In this document: piece after piece, positions 10,715-20,665 of the stretch
Position numbering within the stretch: the stretch's first letter is position 1
Layout of the letters: the number at the start of each line of letters is the position of its first letter
NCBI RefSeq assembly: GCF_000143415.4
Contig: NW_003314320.1
Span: 1,102,746-1,166,745 of the forward strand
Direction of reading: 5' to 3'
DNA length: 64,000 nt
DNA from: Selaginella moellendorffii
Taxonomy: Eukaryota > Streptophyta > Lycopodiopsida > Selaginellales > Selaginellaceae
The notes under the pieces: model-generated
Database searches by the model: none
The model's input: only the letters and a program-made list of their open reading frames with translations
What the model was told of the DNA's origin: nothing
Position numbers and translations under genes: made by a program

Positions 10715-11829
10715 TCACATGAAATCGAACTCGTCGACGTCGTCATACGCCGTCGAGTAATTGTCCTCGTCGGCTTTGTCAACATGGAGCTGCTTTTTCT
10801 TCGCTCCTGAAGAAGATCAAAGTTAAGCGTGTGAGAAGCTTCGCCGCTAGCAAAACTCGTGACTCGCTAGAGAGACTAGAAACTAGAGACTGTGAAAAAG
10901 AAAAGGCTTTCTTTTCCTTACCTCCTTTCTTCTTCCCGGCCGAGTCCTTCTCCGCTTTCAACTTCTCGTTAGCGATGACTGTCACAGCCGACGCAACTTC
11001 CTTCACGTCGGCCGCCTTCATTGACGCCGTCGCGGTCTTCAGCAGCGTCTTGAGCATTGTCATGTAATGGTAACTCGTCTGGGAGAAAAGAGGACAAACG
11101 CGTGAGAAGACGAGAGAATTTCACACCGAAGGACGCACCTCATAATTCTTTAGCTCGCGAGCAACGAGATCCGCGTACTCTATAAAGTCCGCTTCCGATT
11201 TTGGGAGGAAGCCTTCGAAAGGCCGGCCCCGGCTTTCCTTGCCAAAGAGTTCTGTCGTCACTTGATAATCAGCCTCTTCAACAAGTCTACAGGGAAACCA
11301 CAATCAGCAAAAGTAAATATCCATTTTTCCTCGAAAAGATCCAACCGAGAAAAAACAAAGCGAGAAGAGAAGAAAAAGAGCACCTTTGTTGTTTAAGCTT
11401 CTCGGCCAAAGGATCAGATGGCGCTTGTTCTTCTGGTTTTTGCTCTTGTGGAGCGGCGGGCACCGATTTCTTTCCTTTCTTGTCGGTTTTCTCAGCTTTC
11501 TCGGCTTTCTCGGCTTTCTCGGCCTTGGGAGGCTTTGGAGCTGGTGCCTGATCAAAAGGAATTCCCCTTAAGGACGATAAATCGAGAGAACACGAACAAA
11601 CTCACCGGCTTTTCCTCCTCATCCTCCCATGATTCCTTCACTTGAGCTTCCTCCTCCTTGTCTTCGTCGTCCCACTGGGATTTCGGCTGCTCCCTGGAGA
11701 CAATAGGCGGCGGCGGAACGAAATCTTCGGCGTCTGCGAAGGGAAGACGAAGAAGAAGATGATAGAGCTAGAAACGCGATCGATCTCATCGCGCCACGAG
11801 CAGAATCACTCACCCCAATCGTCATCCAT
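10715..11829 (-). CDS. eIF3j: Translation initiation factor eIF3 subunit J
   Basis: Six exons (11829-11814, 11733-11606, 11547-11384, 11286-11139, 11078-10922, 10806-10715) join in phase to 234 residues. The start MDDDW, the acidic N-terminal third with ESWEDEEE, the KAEKAEKAEK lysine/alanine stretch, the core LVEEADYQVTTELFG and YHYMTMLKTLLK, and the C-terminal AIANEKLKAEKD-type helix with an acidic end EFDFM all match eIF3j (yeast Hcr1). The protein associates loosely with eIF3 and the 40S decoding centre and helps mRNA recruitment and ribosome recycling in the cytosol. Exon 1 codes for only five residues plus one base. The ATG lies about 120 bp from the stop of the next minus-strand gene, so its promoter must be compact or overlap that gene's 3' end. 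Confidence 0.92.
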
Positions 11830-11952
11830 TGCGTCGACCCTCTCCCCCCCACGCGCGAAAGCCCGCCCTAGTTCTCCAAAACCCTAGATCACTCCCAACG
11901 ATAAAACCATAGACCCGATATATTATTTTTTCTCAGAACTCCATCTCCATCT

Positions 11953-14900
11953 CTACCAGCCGCCACTGTTGACGCCCGCACCATCGCCTCCAGCGATCGT
12001 TGCTCCTCCTCCCCAGCCAAGATCTCGAGCACTGCCACTGGCGCCAGGAATTTCTCCAGTAGTTCCTCCTCCTCCCCAGCCAAAACTGGAGCTTTCCTCT
12101 CGCTTCTTTGGAGAAGATCCGCCATCGCCATTCTCCTCTCCAGCGCCACCTCCTCCACAGCCGCCAGTGCTCGCGTTTCCTTTCGCAGGGACTCGATCAT
12201 CTTCTTCTCCATTGGTGCCAAAACCGGAGCTTGCTCCTCCTCCATGCTCGTTTGTTTCACCACCAGCGTTAGCAGGAGTTTCTTCTCCGGTGCTACCACC
12301 CCGCGTAGCGTTTTGATCGCGAGTTTTTCCACTGCCCCAGCCATTTCCACCACCGTCTTCGGTGTTCCAGCCTCCGCCACCATTGTCGCCAGTGTTCCAC
12401 CCTCCACCATCGTTGCTGGTAACTCCACCACCGTTGTCACCGCCGGTGTTCCAGCCTCCACCACCATCGTCAGCGTTCCAGCCACCGCCATTGTCACCAT
12501 TTTCCCGGGGATTTCTACCACCTCGAGGTTGTTGCAGTGCTGTACCGTCCAACGAAGCTATGATCTGTGCTTCCACTGCCGAAAGAAAAAAGATGTTACA
12601 AACAGAGAAATCAGGACTTGATGGACTTGCCTGTGACTTCTTTGAGCAATGCACGAAGAAAGACGTGCACGATGTTTCTGTAAGCGCGCACTACTCGGCC
12701 TTTCAGGCCTTTGTAGCTGCCTCGAGTAACTTTTACCTCTTTTCCAACCAGCTCATGCGTCTTCCTCGGAGGAGCACCTACAAGAACGCAAGAAAAAAAA
12801 CACGAGATGATTTTGCAGTCGAAGAGAAGACTGTGTGATTACCGGTCTTGAAATTCGCCATGAGAAAACCTTTCACCTGTTGGTTTTTGTAAGAACCCGG
12901 AACATCGAAGGAGATAAACGAGAATTTGCTACCTCTTCAAGCACGCAAGAGCGTGCATGAGCGCAGAAGTTCCCTTGATTATCCGCGTGGTCTGCATTGT
13001 GAACGAAAAGGAAGTCCTGGTAGATGTGTTTCACAGTGCCTCGACTTTCCTGAGAAAACCACAGCCCGCGCGAATCACGAATCGCAAAAAGAAGAGAAAA
13101 GTAAAAGGCTTTGTGGAACTTTACCGAGAGAGGACCCTCCTGTACGCGGACCATGCTGTCCAGGCGAACAATCTTCGAGGTAGCGTCTCTTGCTGTAGCA
13201 TTTTCATCCACGAGTTTCTTTTGGATGTTCCTGGCCTTGACGTTCACCACTTCTTGTTCGATCTCTCCTTTCAGGATCTGATGAGCTTAGTTTGATAAGT
13301 TGGAAGAACAAAAGAGAAAATCACCTCGACTGAGTTATCAGCCCCCTCGATCTTAAGAATGATCCCGAAAGTGGATTGGCTGCAAGTAATAGAATCGATA
13401 AAACTTTGCGAAAACAAAATCAGCTAGCCTTACTCTATAAGCACGAGATCTCCTTCATTGAACTGTCCGGCGGATATCTCGGATGGCGTGAGAACTTCTC
13501 CAAGACATTTCCGTGGCACTTCGATCTGCATATCCATATCCAGCTCGAAGAAAAACTTGAGAAAAAGAGGAGAGAACTCACATTTTCCGTGATCAAGTCG
13601 CAGCGTAGCACAACGTGATCGCTTTCAAGCTTCACTATCATCCCCGTCCGGCCTTCGTGCTCCCCGGATGCTACACGGATGTGGTTCGCAACCTCGTACA
13701 CTCTCTCGAGCTGGTTCTTGTGTGCTCGCACAAATTTCTGCTAGCAGAAAACTTTCAGAAAAAAAAAAGAGTGAAACAAAGACATACCCGATCATCCGCC
13801 AAGACGTAGACCGCATCGCCATCAACTTTGGTTACTCTTCCTATGGTACCTCGGAGTTCACCGTCGATCACCTGGACTTTCTCATCCTTCTTAAGGCTGG
13901 AGTCATGGATTCTCGGTTCTTCGGGAACATATGCCTTGGATTTTCCAGCGTCGCTCCTCGCCTTTGCCTTTCCCTTCGACTTCCCAGCATCCTCTTTCGC
14001 CTTTCCCTTCGCAGCGCTTTTAGTCTTCCTGGCTTTCTTCTTCGGCCGCAAATCTTCCTCTTCGTCAGGCTCCTGGATTTGGTGCGGATCCATGAAGAAG
14101 TCGAGCTCTCTCTTCGTCGGCGTGATAGCAGTCACGGATTTGGACTGCACAAGCGTGATCAGATAGCCGTCCCAGAACTCCATCCTGGAAGATTTGCAGA
14201 CTGTTCTTCCCTTCTCCCTCTTTACAGGGAAACCGAGTTTCCTGCGGAAAAAACACAAGTGTGAGAAAATGGTGGCGACTGAGAGGTCTTACTGGGCATG
14301 TTCCGGAGTGAAAAGCCCCGGCTTGTTCTTCTTGAGGTGAAAACCCTTCGTTTTGTACTGCAAGAGCAAGAAGATCACTGGTTTTGCGACACCAATGAAC
14401 AAACTTACCTTGCAAACGTCGATCCTCGGCACCAGCTTGACACGAAGTTTTTTAAGATGGTCTCGAACTTCCACGACCTGGAAAGAAGCCTTAGTGTGGC
14501 TGACTTGTATCGGTTTTCTTTCTTCACCTGAGCAATGTCACCATTGTAAATCCCTCCCTTCACTCGCACCCAATCCTTCACGGAAAACTCGCAAGCGCTA
14601 CGAGAGCTCTCGCCAACGAGTACTTCGCGATTCTCATTGCGGAGAATCTCTTGCACGGTTTCGTCCGAGACGGGAGTTATCTTCTTGAGAAGTAGCAAAT
14701 TAAGGCCTTGGCATGCCTGGAAGAACAAAAGAAAGTATAGAAACTGATCTCAAACAAAAAAAAACTTACCTTTCGAATGTGTGCTTCGGACTCGGCCTCG
14801 ATGATAACAATCCCTTCGCACGACTTATCAGGAGCGATGGCGCACTTGACGAGCACAGCTGTGCTTTCCGAGTCATTTATCTGTGCAAAGATCGAGGCCG

Positions 14901-15345
14901 CGGCATCCTCCGCCAACCCGTGCTGAAAGGAGAAGTAAAAGAACACCACACACAAGAAAAAAAAATCGAGACAAGAAGCTCACTGAGATATCAAGGAATC
15001 AGCATTACCTTGCATTTCACCGTCCAAAACCTGGGCTTGGATCTTCCATCCTCTTCTTCTTCATCATCGCTTTCGTCTTCCTCTTCTTGTTCTTCTTCCG
15101 GACTTCCTTCCTCTTGCCCTCTCTTCATTCGCTTGACGGCGCTAACGTCGATGAAGTTGTCGATCGATACTGCAAACAGGGAGCGCAAGAGCCAGCAAGC
15201 GAGAAATGCATCGATCAAAACCATGCAAGAAAGGACAAAACTTACTGCTCTGTTCTTCTTTTTCATCTTCTTCTTCTTCCGGTTCTTCCTCATCGTTGTC
15301 TGGCTCAACTGGGCTCTTGCGCTTCTCGAAGCCCACATACCCCAT
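11953..15345 (-). CDS. KTF1: SPT5-like transcription elongation factor with GW-rich tail (KTF1/SPT5L type)
   Basis: Fifteen exons join in phase to 855 residues: 15345-15246, 15169-15009, 14922-14770, 14716-14528, 14477-14409, 14357-14293, 14241-13788, 13737-13582, 13525-13434, 13379-13325, 13277-13125, 13049-12933, 12876-12843, 12777-12631 and 12575-11953. Order of parts: acidic N-terminus, NGN domain (EDAAASIFAQI to LLLLKKITPV), KOW domains (VKDWVRVKGGIYNGDIAQV, DEKVQVIDGELRGTIGRV, HIRVASGEHEGRTGMIV, GKEVKVTRGSYKGLKGRV), then a Gly-rich tail with eight GW pairs, including GWGSG, FGWGG, LGWGG and a terminal GGW. In Arabidopsis, KTF1/SPT5L uses such a GW/WG tail to bind AGO4 in RNA-directed DNA methylation. 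The usual SPT5 CTR phospho-repeats are absent. The last intron has a GC donor (ACAG-GCAAGT). Assignment to KTF1 rather than SPT5 rests on the tail. Confidence 0.85.
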
Positions 15346-16199
15346 GATCGCGATCGCGAGGAAACCCACCCAAAACCCCGATTCTCCAAAAGGCGAAACG
15401 AACTAATAAGCTATATGCCAAGTGACCAACAAGAACTCGATAGATGGTACGAGGGCGTCACATCAAAGGAGCGTTTCACGCTTTCCGGTGGAAGTCATAG
15501 AACAGACGTTTGCTCTTTCCTTTCCTTCTTTGTTTTCTGCGAGGTACTCTTTCTTCTCAGCAGCTGTTCTAGGAGGATTTGCTCCTCTCCTCGCACGCAT
15601 CATGGCTACAAATTCATTGTAGTAGATCTTCCCGTCCTGTGAATAGTTTCACTCAATCCTGCGAGTGACTTACATTGTGTGTGACCACTTCTTTGATGGT
15701 TTCATTCAAGTCCTGCGTGTTTGGATCGCTAAGAGCTTGCTCCAGTTCTTCGACAGTGATGTACCTGACCGATGAAAAAACTTGGAAAAAAAAAAAATGA
15801 GATCTTTACGCTGTTATCCTTGCCGAGACACTGGAAAGCCGAATTTTGTTGAGATGCATGGTCGCCGTGATAACCTCCGTGTAATCGATTGAGGCCAATT
15901 TCAGCAGCGCCAGCCTAGAAGGACAAAATGAAAAACGAACCAAAAATACCCAGAAAGAGCGACACTAAGCAAACTTACGACTTCGTGATCCCAAGTTTAC
16001 AAGTCCGGCTTTTAACTCGTCGTACGTGATCGAGATTTAAATTAGCCAAGGCTAACCATCATATCAGCTCGGCTTTCCTCTGGATCTTCGAGGGCAGCCT
16101 TCCTTTCGGAGAAAACAAGCTTTTTCTTTGCTTTTTCACAGTAACCTCTGCACAAGCATATGCTACGTAAGATAAAACATTTCCTAGAGCTATACGTAC

Positions 16200-16318
16200 T
16201 GAAACGAATCGACTCGACTAGAGATTGAATTGATAACACGCTGTTATAATCTATCTCAGTCTAACTGTCGCGACCGTTGACTCTTCAGCTTGTCGGCATA
16301 TTCCCCTGAATATTAACA
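16200..16318. repeat. Copia LTR (3' LTR in element orientation)
   Basis: A 119-bp terminal repeat starting TGAAACG and ending ATTAACA on the plus strand. It looks identical to the copy at 19486-19604. Confidence 0.93.
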
Positions 16319-16348
16319 CTCCCACTCAAGCTGAACGTCGACGTTGCG

Positions 16349-19300
16349 TCAGTTCTTTGGCTGCACTCCAAGTGCCTGTGCATGCTGCTGGAACAGAGCT
16401 GGAGCAAGAGCTTTGGTGAAGATATCCGCCACCATCTCCTTGGTAGTGTAGTAGACCAGCTCCACAGTCTGCAGAGCAACCTGTTCACGTATAAAATGGA
16501 ACTGAACCTGAATGTGCTTGGTCCTGCGATGGAACTTCGGATTTTTCGCCAATGCTATGGCTCCTTGATTATTGCAGAAGAGCTCCGTCGCTTCCTCCTG
16601 CTTATAGCTGAGCCCGTCCAGCAAAGTTCTCAGCCAAATGCACTCCTTGGTTGCTTGAGTGATGCCGATATACTCTGCCTCTGTGAGCTTTGTTACTCGA
16701 GTGGATCGACATAACGGTGGAGCTGAAACGGCAACCTCTCTGCCATCTGAAGCCTGCTGATCAAGACCCACTGCCTGATCACTCGCTTGAGAGCTCCCCC
16801 CCTGATCGGCCTGACTCCCACCCGCTGGTGAGATCGGATTACCGCCACCTGCAGCTGGAGGCTCACTAACTCCAGCTCCGATTGCTGAACCTGGCCCCAG
16901 ATCACGCTGGCTCCCACTGGCTCCATGCCCTGTGGCTGAACCCTGCGTACCTGGCTGGCGTCCGCTCCTCGTTCTCCCATAACTCGCTGCCCTAACTTCT
17001 TCATCCGAGTTATCCGAGTCCGAGGTAACCTCGGGCGATACCAAAGTTGGCGGTGGTGGGAGGGCCCGAGTGCCGTAAGTTCTGGTCTCGTTGAAGATGA
17101 CATCTCTGGCCACGATCAACTTCTGAGTCTCCAGGTTGAACAACTTGTAGCCTTTCATCTGTTCGGAGTAGCCGACGAGAACACACTTCTGACTGGTTCT
17201 TTCAAGCTTGCTGCGATGATGTCGCTTTACATGAGCGTAGCAGACACTCCCGAACACTCGCAGATGGCTGATGTCTGGTTTACTCCCATACCAAGCTTGA
17301 TAGGGAGTTTGACCCGAAACTGCAACAGTGAGCTGTCTGTTCCTCAGATAAGCGGCGGTCTCCATCGCCTCACACCAAAAAAACTTTGGAAGGCCTGAGT
17401 CTTCCAGCAGGGTTCTTGCTACATCTTGCAGCGTCCTGTTCATCCTCTCTGCTACACCGTTCTGCTGCTGAGTGTCTGGGATGGAGAATTGACGTTGTAT
17501 TCCAGCTGAACTACAAAACTCATCAAATTCTCTCGACACAAACTCGCCACCGCCATCGCTCCTGAATGCCTTGATCAGCTTTCCTGTCTGGAGCTCCACC
17601 TGAGCTTTGTAGTCCTTGAACTTCTGGAACACCTCTGATTTCTTCCTCAGGAACTTGATGGCCACGATGCGAGAAAAATCGTCCACGAACGTGACAAAGT
17701 ACTGTTTCCTGTCTCTGGACATATTCGGCATTGTGCCAACATCAGAGTGAACCAAGTCCAGGATTCCCTTAGCTCGGTTAGTGGATGCAGTTGGATGAGG
17801 GAGCCTGTGAGCTTTACCCAGTGCACACGGCTCGCAAAACGAGCTGCCACCTGCTGGAGGAGTTATGCGGAGGCCGATCACCAGCTCCTGCTTGCTTAGC
17901 TGCTTCAACGCCTGCTGGTTGGTGTGACCCAATCTCCTGTGCCAAGTCGCAGTGTCGACTGCCTTCTGGGCACCGGCGTAGCACAACCGCTGTGGCTGGA
18001 TCACTTCTGCATTCAGCCTGTAAAGGCCCAAGTACCTACGTCCACTGGCCAGCATCTTGTCATCTGATCCTTTGATCCTGCAGCCATTGTTGTCAAACTC
18101 GACTTTAAGGCCATGATCAGCGATCTTCCCGACTGAGAACAGCGTCTTCGGGACTCCAGGAACATAGTACATGTTGTGAATGGGAACCACTTGTCCAGAT
18201 GCTAGCTGCACCTGAATTGTCCCCACACCTTTCACTTCATGAGAGTAGTCATTGCCTAGGTAAATCCTCTGGTCCTTGACTGGTAGCAGCTTGGAGAACA
18301 GCTCTCGGACGTGTGTCATGTGCTGGCTTGCTCCGGAGTCGACCCACACAACCTCTGCTGCTGTGGTACTGACTGTACTCACTCGATCGGGCTGTGTCGA
18401 CTGGTGACTCTGGTGCTTCTCTGCACTCACCCTCCTTGCCATGAACAGACTGTCATGGCACTCAGCTTCATCTTCATCTTCCTCATCTGAAGTTGCTGCC
18501 TCTCTCTTCGAATGAGCAGATTTTGCATAGTTTGCCACCTGCTTCTTCTTGCCTTTCTTCGCCATCGCATCCTTCCTGGCCTGCCATGCCTTCTTTGCCT
18601 CAGCATGAGTGCAGTCTCTGGCAAAATGACCTGGTGCTTTGCATGCGTTGCATCTGTCATCACGTTTGCTGCGCTTGCTCTTGCTGGTGCCGCCTTTGTC
18701 CACCTTATTCACTGGGCCCAGCCGATCCCACACTGTGGTTGACCGCTTGCCGTTTGCTGTGAACAGAGCAAGTTCTACCTTCTCCTCCTTGTTCTTTTCC
18801 TCGGGGCTGAGGAAGTTCTCAAGAGCTGAGAGTTCTGCAACAATCTCCTCAAAGGTGAGGTGAGAATTCATGAGATGGGCTCCAGAAACGAGTAAGGTTG
18901 TGGAGAGTCCCTTGAACAGCGCTGATGTGAGCTCGTCGTCACCGACCGGATTCACCTGAGCGTCAGTGATCTGCTGTGCAAGGTCCATAAGGCGACTGGC
19001 ATAGTCATTTACTGAACTACTGCCCTGTTGACACCCGTTGAACTGGGTTTTCAGATCGATCAACCGTACCCTGCTGCATGTGCCAAAAACCTGGCAGATC
19101 TTCTCCCAATTCGCCTTCGCTGTATCCTCCATGTTCAGGTGGCTCCTGTATCTTTTTGCCAGAGCACGACCTAAGATGCCCAACGCCTTGTCGTTCTTGG
19201 CATCCCAATCCTTGCGCTTTGCTTTCAAGGTGTCCACCGGATCCTCATCCTTTGTTTCTTCTTCACCCTCCTTCGCTTTCTTCTTGGTCTGCCGGACTGG

Positions 19301-19438
19301 TGATGGAGGTCGCCGTTCCTTTCCCCTCACCACATTCCACAGATCCTTTTCCAGGAAGTAGAGTTGCATCTGAAGTTTCCACGACGGAAAATCTTTGCCA
19401 TCGTAGACTTCGAGCACTTGCGACGACGACGGAGACAT
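16349..19438 (-). CDS. Copia Gag-PR-IN-RNaseH polyprotein without reverse transcriptase
   Basis: This is a 1029-residue open frame. Order: Gag/UBN2 region (about 10-230), zinc knuckle CNACKAPGHFARDC (about 262), aspartic protease VWVDSGASQHM (about 366), integrase zinc region HRRLGH with CEPCALGKAH, integrase core with HSDVGT, DDFSR and NGVAERMNRTL, then a Gly/Ser/Gln-rich linker, and then directly an RNase H C-terminus (TEAEYIGITQATKECIWLR, NNQGAIALAKNP, KHIQVQFHFIREQV, DIFTKAL). The 300-plus residues normally between, with the YVDD catalytic motif of reverse transcriptase, are missing. The frame stays open across the junction near 16685-16700 (RSTRVTK meeting LTEAEY). Copying would need an RT supplied by a related element. 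Confidence 0.9.
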   Translation of the reverse strand: MSPSSSQVLEVYDGKDFPSWKLQMQLYFLEKDLWNVVRGKERRPPSPVRQTKKKAKEGEEETKDEDPVDTLKAKRKDWDAKNDKALGILGRALAKRYRSHLNMEDTAKANWEKICQVFGTCSRVRLIDLKTQFNGCQQGSSSVNDYASRLMDLAQQITDAQVNPVGDDELTSALFKGLSTTLLVSGAHLMNSHLTFEEIVAELSALENFLSPEEKNKEEKVELALFTANGKRSTTVWDRLGPVNKVDKGGTSKSKRSKRDDRCNACKAPGHFARDCTHAEAKKAWQARKDAMAKKGKKKQVANYAKSAHSKREAATSDEEDEDEAECHDSLFMARRVSAEKHQSHQSTQPDRVSTVSTTAAEVVWVDSGASQHMTHVRELFSKLLPVKDQRIYLGNDYSHEVKGVGTIQVQLASGQVVPIHNMYYVPGVPKTLFSVGKIADHGLKVEFDNNGCRIKGSDDKMLASGRRYLGLYRLNAEVIQPQRLCYAGAQKAVDTATWHRRLGHTNQQALKQLSKQELVIGLRITPPAGGSSFCEPCALGKAHRLPHPTASTNRAKGILDLVHSDVGTMPNMSRDRKQYFVTFVDDFSRIVAIKFLRKKSEVFQKFKDYKAQVELQTGKLIKAFRSDGGGEFVSREFDEFCSSAGIQRQFSIPDTQQQNGVAERMNRTLQDVARTLLEDSGLPKFFWCEAMETAAYLRNRQLTVAVSGQTPYQAWYGSKPDISHLRVFGSVCYAHVKRHHRSKLERTSQKCVLVGYSEQMKGYKLFNLETQKLIVARDVIFNETRTYGTRALPPPPTLVSPEVTSDSDNSDEEVRAASYGRTRSGRQPGTQGSATGHGASGSQRDLGPGSAIGAGVSEPPAAGGGNPISPAGGSQADQGGSSQASDQAVGLDQQASDGREVAVSAPPLCRSTRVTKLTEAEYIGITQATKECIWLRTLLDGLSYKQEEATELFCNNQGAIALAKNPKFHRRTKHIQVQFHFIREQVALQTVELVYYTTKEMVADIFTKALAPALFQQHAQALGVQPKN

Positions 19439-19485
19439 GCTGCTGCGGGAAACTCGTCTTGATCAGAATCTCGGCTCCGATACCA

Positions 19486-19604
19486 TGAAACGAATCGACT
19501 CGACTAGAGATTGAATTGATAACACGCTGTTATAATCTATCTCAGTCTAACTGTCGCGACCGTTGACTCTTCAGCTTGTCGGCATATTCCCCTGAATATT
19601 AACA
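19486..19604. repeat. Copia LTR (5' LTR in element orientation)
   Basis: A 119-bp terminal repeat matching 16200-16318. On its left side, on the minus strand, lies the primer-binding site. Confidence 0.93.
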
Positions 19605-20665
19605 CGTACCTGGCCAACTGAAGAAGAAAGAATGGAGAGCCTTTCCTCCCTGTAAATCCTGTCTAAATCCGAGTTGCAACCTCAGACAGACTCTCGGCAA
19701 TCACCTTGATGAAAATTCTTGAAGGAATGCAAAACAGAGAAGAGCGTCACCTTAAAAGTGCAAGCTTCTTGAGCTTGTTCATGGGCGGAAAACTGCTTCA
19801 TTCGTGACAGCACTGGGTTGTCCAGCGGACCTCTGGTGCCTCGCTATCTTCTTTGAGCCAAGGGAGGATTCGACGACGTGATCAAAGCGAAGCGTGCCCT
19901 CTCACCGTCTCGATATTCTAGAAATCACAAAGCCTGCTTAATATCCCGAGAAACATCTTACCAGTAGACACTCCTTCGGGTCTTGCGCAGCAAATCCTTG
20001 GCGATCAAAGGGCCGCGAAGAAATGCATCGAAAATTCCTTGCTGAGATTTCTCTTGGAGGTGTTTAAGATGATCTTTTACCAGCCCAAAGGTGGAACACC
20101 AATGTATACAATATGCACCGGCATAGTTGAGTCTAAGAACTGCCAGCAAGATCTTTGAAGGTCTCACCTGGAAGAAAGAAGGAACAAAACTGAAAAAAGA
20201 AGGGAAGTGCCAGGTACAATATGATGAAGAACGAATGCGTTTTTTCCTGGAAGGAAAACGTTCTCACACAGGGAGGAAGATGAGAAACAACGAAGAAAAA
20301 CGGACGAAGAAAGTAGGCGAAGGCATATACCGATCGATCGATCTAAGTTTGAGATTAAAGCATGGTTCCAGGAAGAAAAAGAAACAAGAAGAGGAAAGAA
20401 GAAGATTTCCGAGATTTACGTATAGAATAGTAGGAACTGATCGCCAACAAAACGAAAGAAAAAATACTAGCAACTGTTTAAGCTAAGCACATTTTTTACA
20501 ACCGGCATATTCCCAAAGGATACTATATTCATAGAAAGGAGAACATTCTTTATAAAAGGCAATTTTTAAAAAGATCTAGAACTACACGCGGCGAAATCCC
20601 AGCTATTGCGCACGCCTATATATCGAGGACTGAGGGAAAGGGTTTCGTCAAATAGACTTAGGGCA

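Larger units (their letters stand above)
16200..19604 (-). mobile_element. Ty1/copia LTR retrotransposon lacking its RT core
   Basis: Two direct LTRs of 119 bp (16200-16318 and 19486-19604), reading TG...CA, appear identical over their whole length. They are flanked by the 5-bp target duplication CGTAC (16195-16199 and 19605-19609). The element is transcribed on the minus strand: next to the right LTR the minus strand reads TGGTATCGGAGCCGAG, a near match to the plant initiator-Met-tRNA primer site, and before the left LTR lies a purine tract GAGTGGGAG. One open frame of 1029 codons fills the inside. The element is about 3.4 kb, shorter than complete copia elements of about 5 kb. The intact ends and target duplication indicate recent insertion. 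Confidence 0.92.
15560..20170 (-). pseudogene. Degenerate CDPK copy, split by a copia element
   Basis: On the minus strand, pieces line up with exons 8 to 2 of the intact CDPK at 47623-50012: the EF4 exon near 15600-15650 (DGKIYYNEF in place of DGKIDYDEF), the EF3 exon near 15680-15770, a shortened EF2 exon near 15810-15920, an EF1 remnant near 15985-16030, the junction-domain exon near 19740-19860, a kinase piece near 19970-20060 and the GSAFYVAPE-type exon remnant near 20070-20170. Deletions, stops and altered splice sites break it repeatedly, and the exon for the kinase N-lobe is absent. Sequence like intron 1 of the intact gene continues to about 20420. The copia element (16200-19604) lies in the middle. 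No product is expected. Confidence 0.8.

Noticed and set aside
14713-15642. Plus-strand frame of 309 codons
   Set aside because: It runs antisense across several exons and introns of the SPT5-like gene, starts without a clear ATG context and is low-complexity Ser-rich. It is a shadow of the real gene.
20127-20486. Plus-strand frame of 119 Lys/Glu-rich codons
   Set aside because: It matches intron 1 of the intact CDPK gene in a duplicated copy, so it is purine-rich intron DNA and not a gene.
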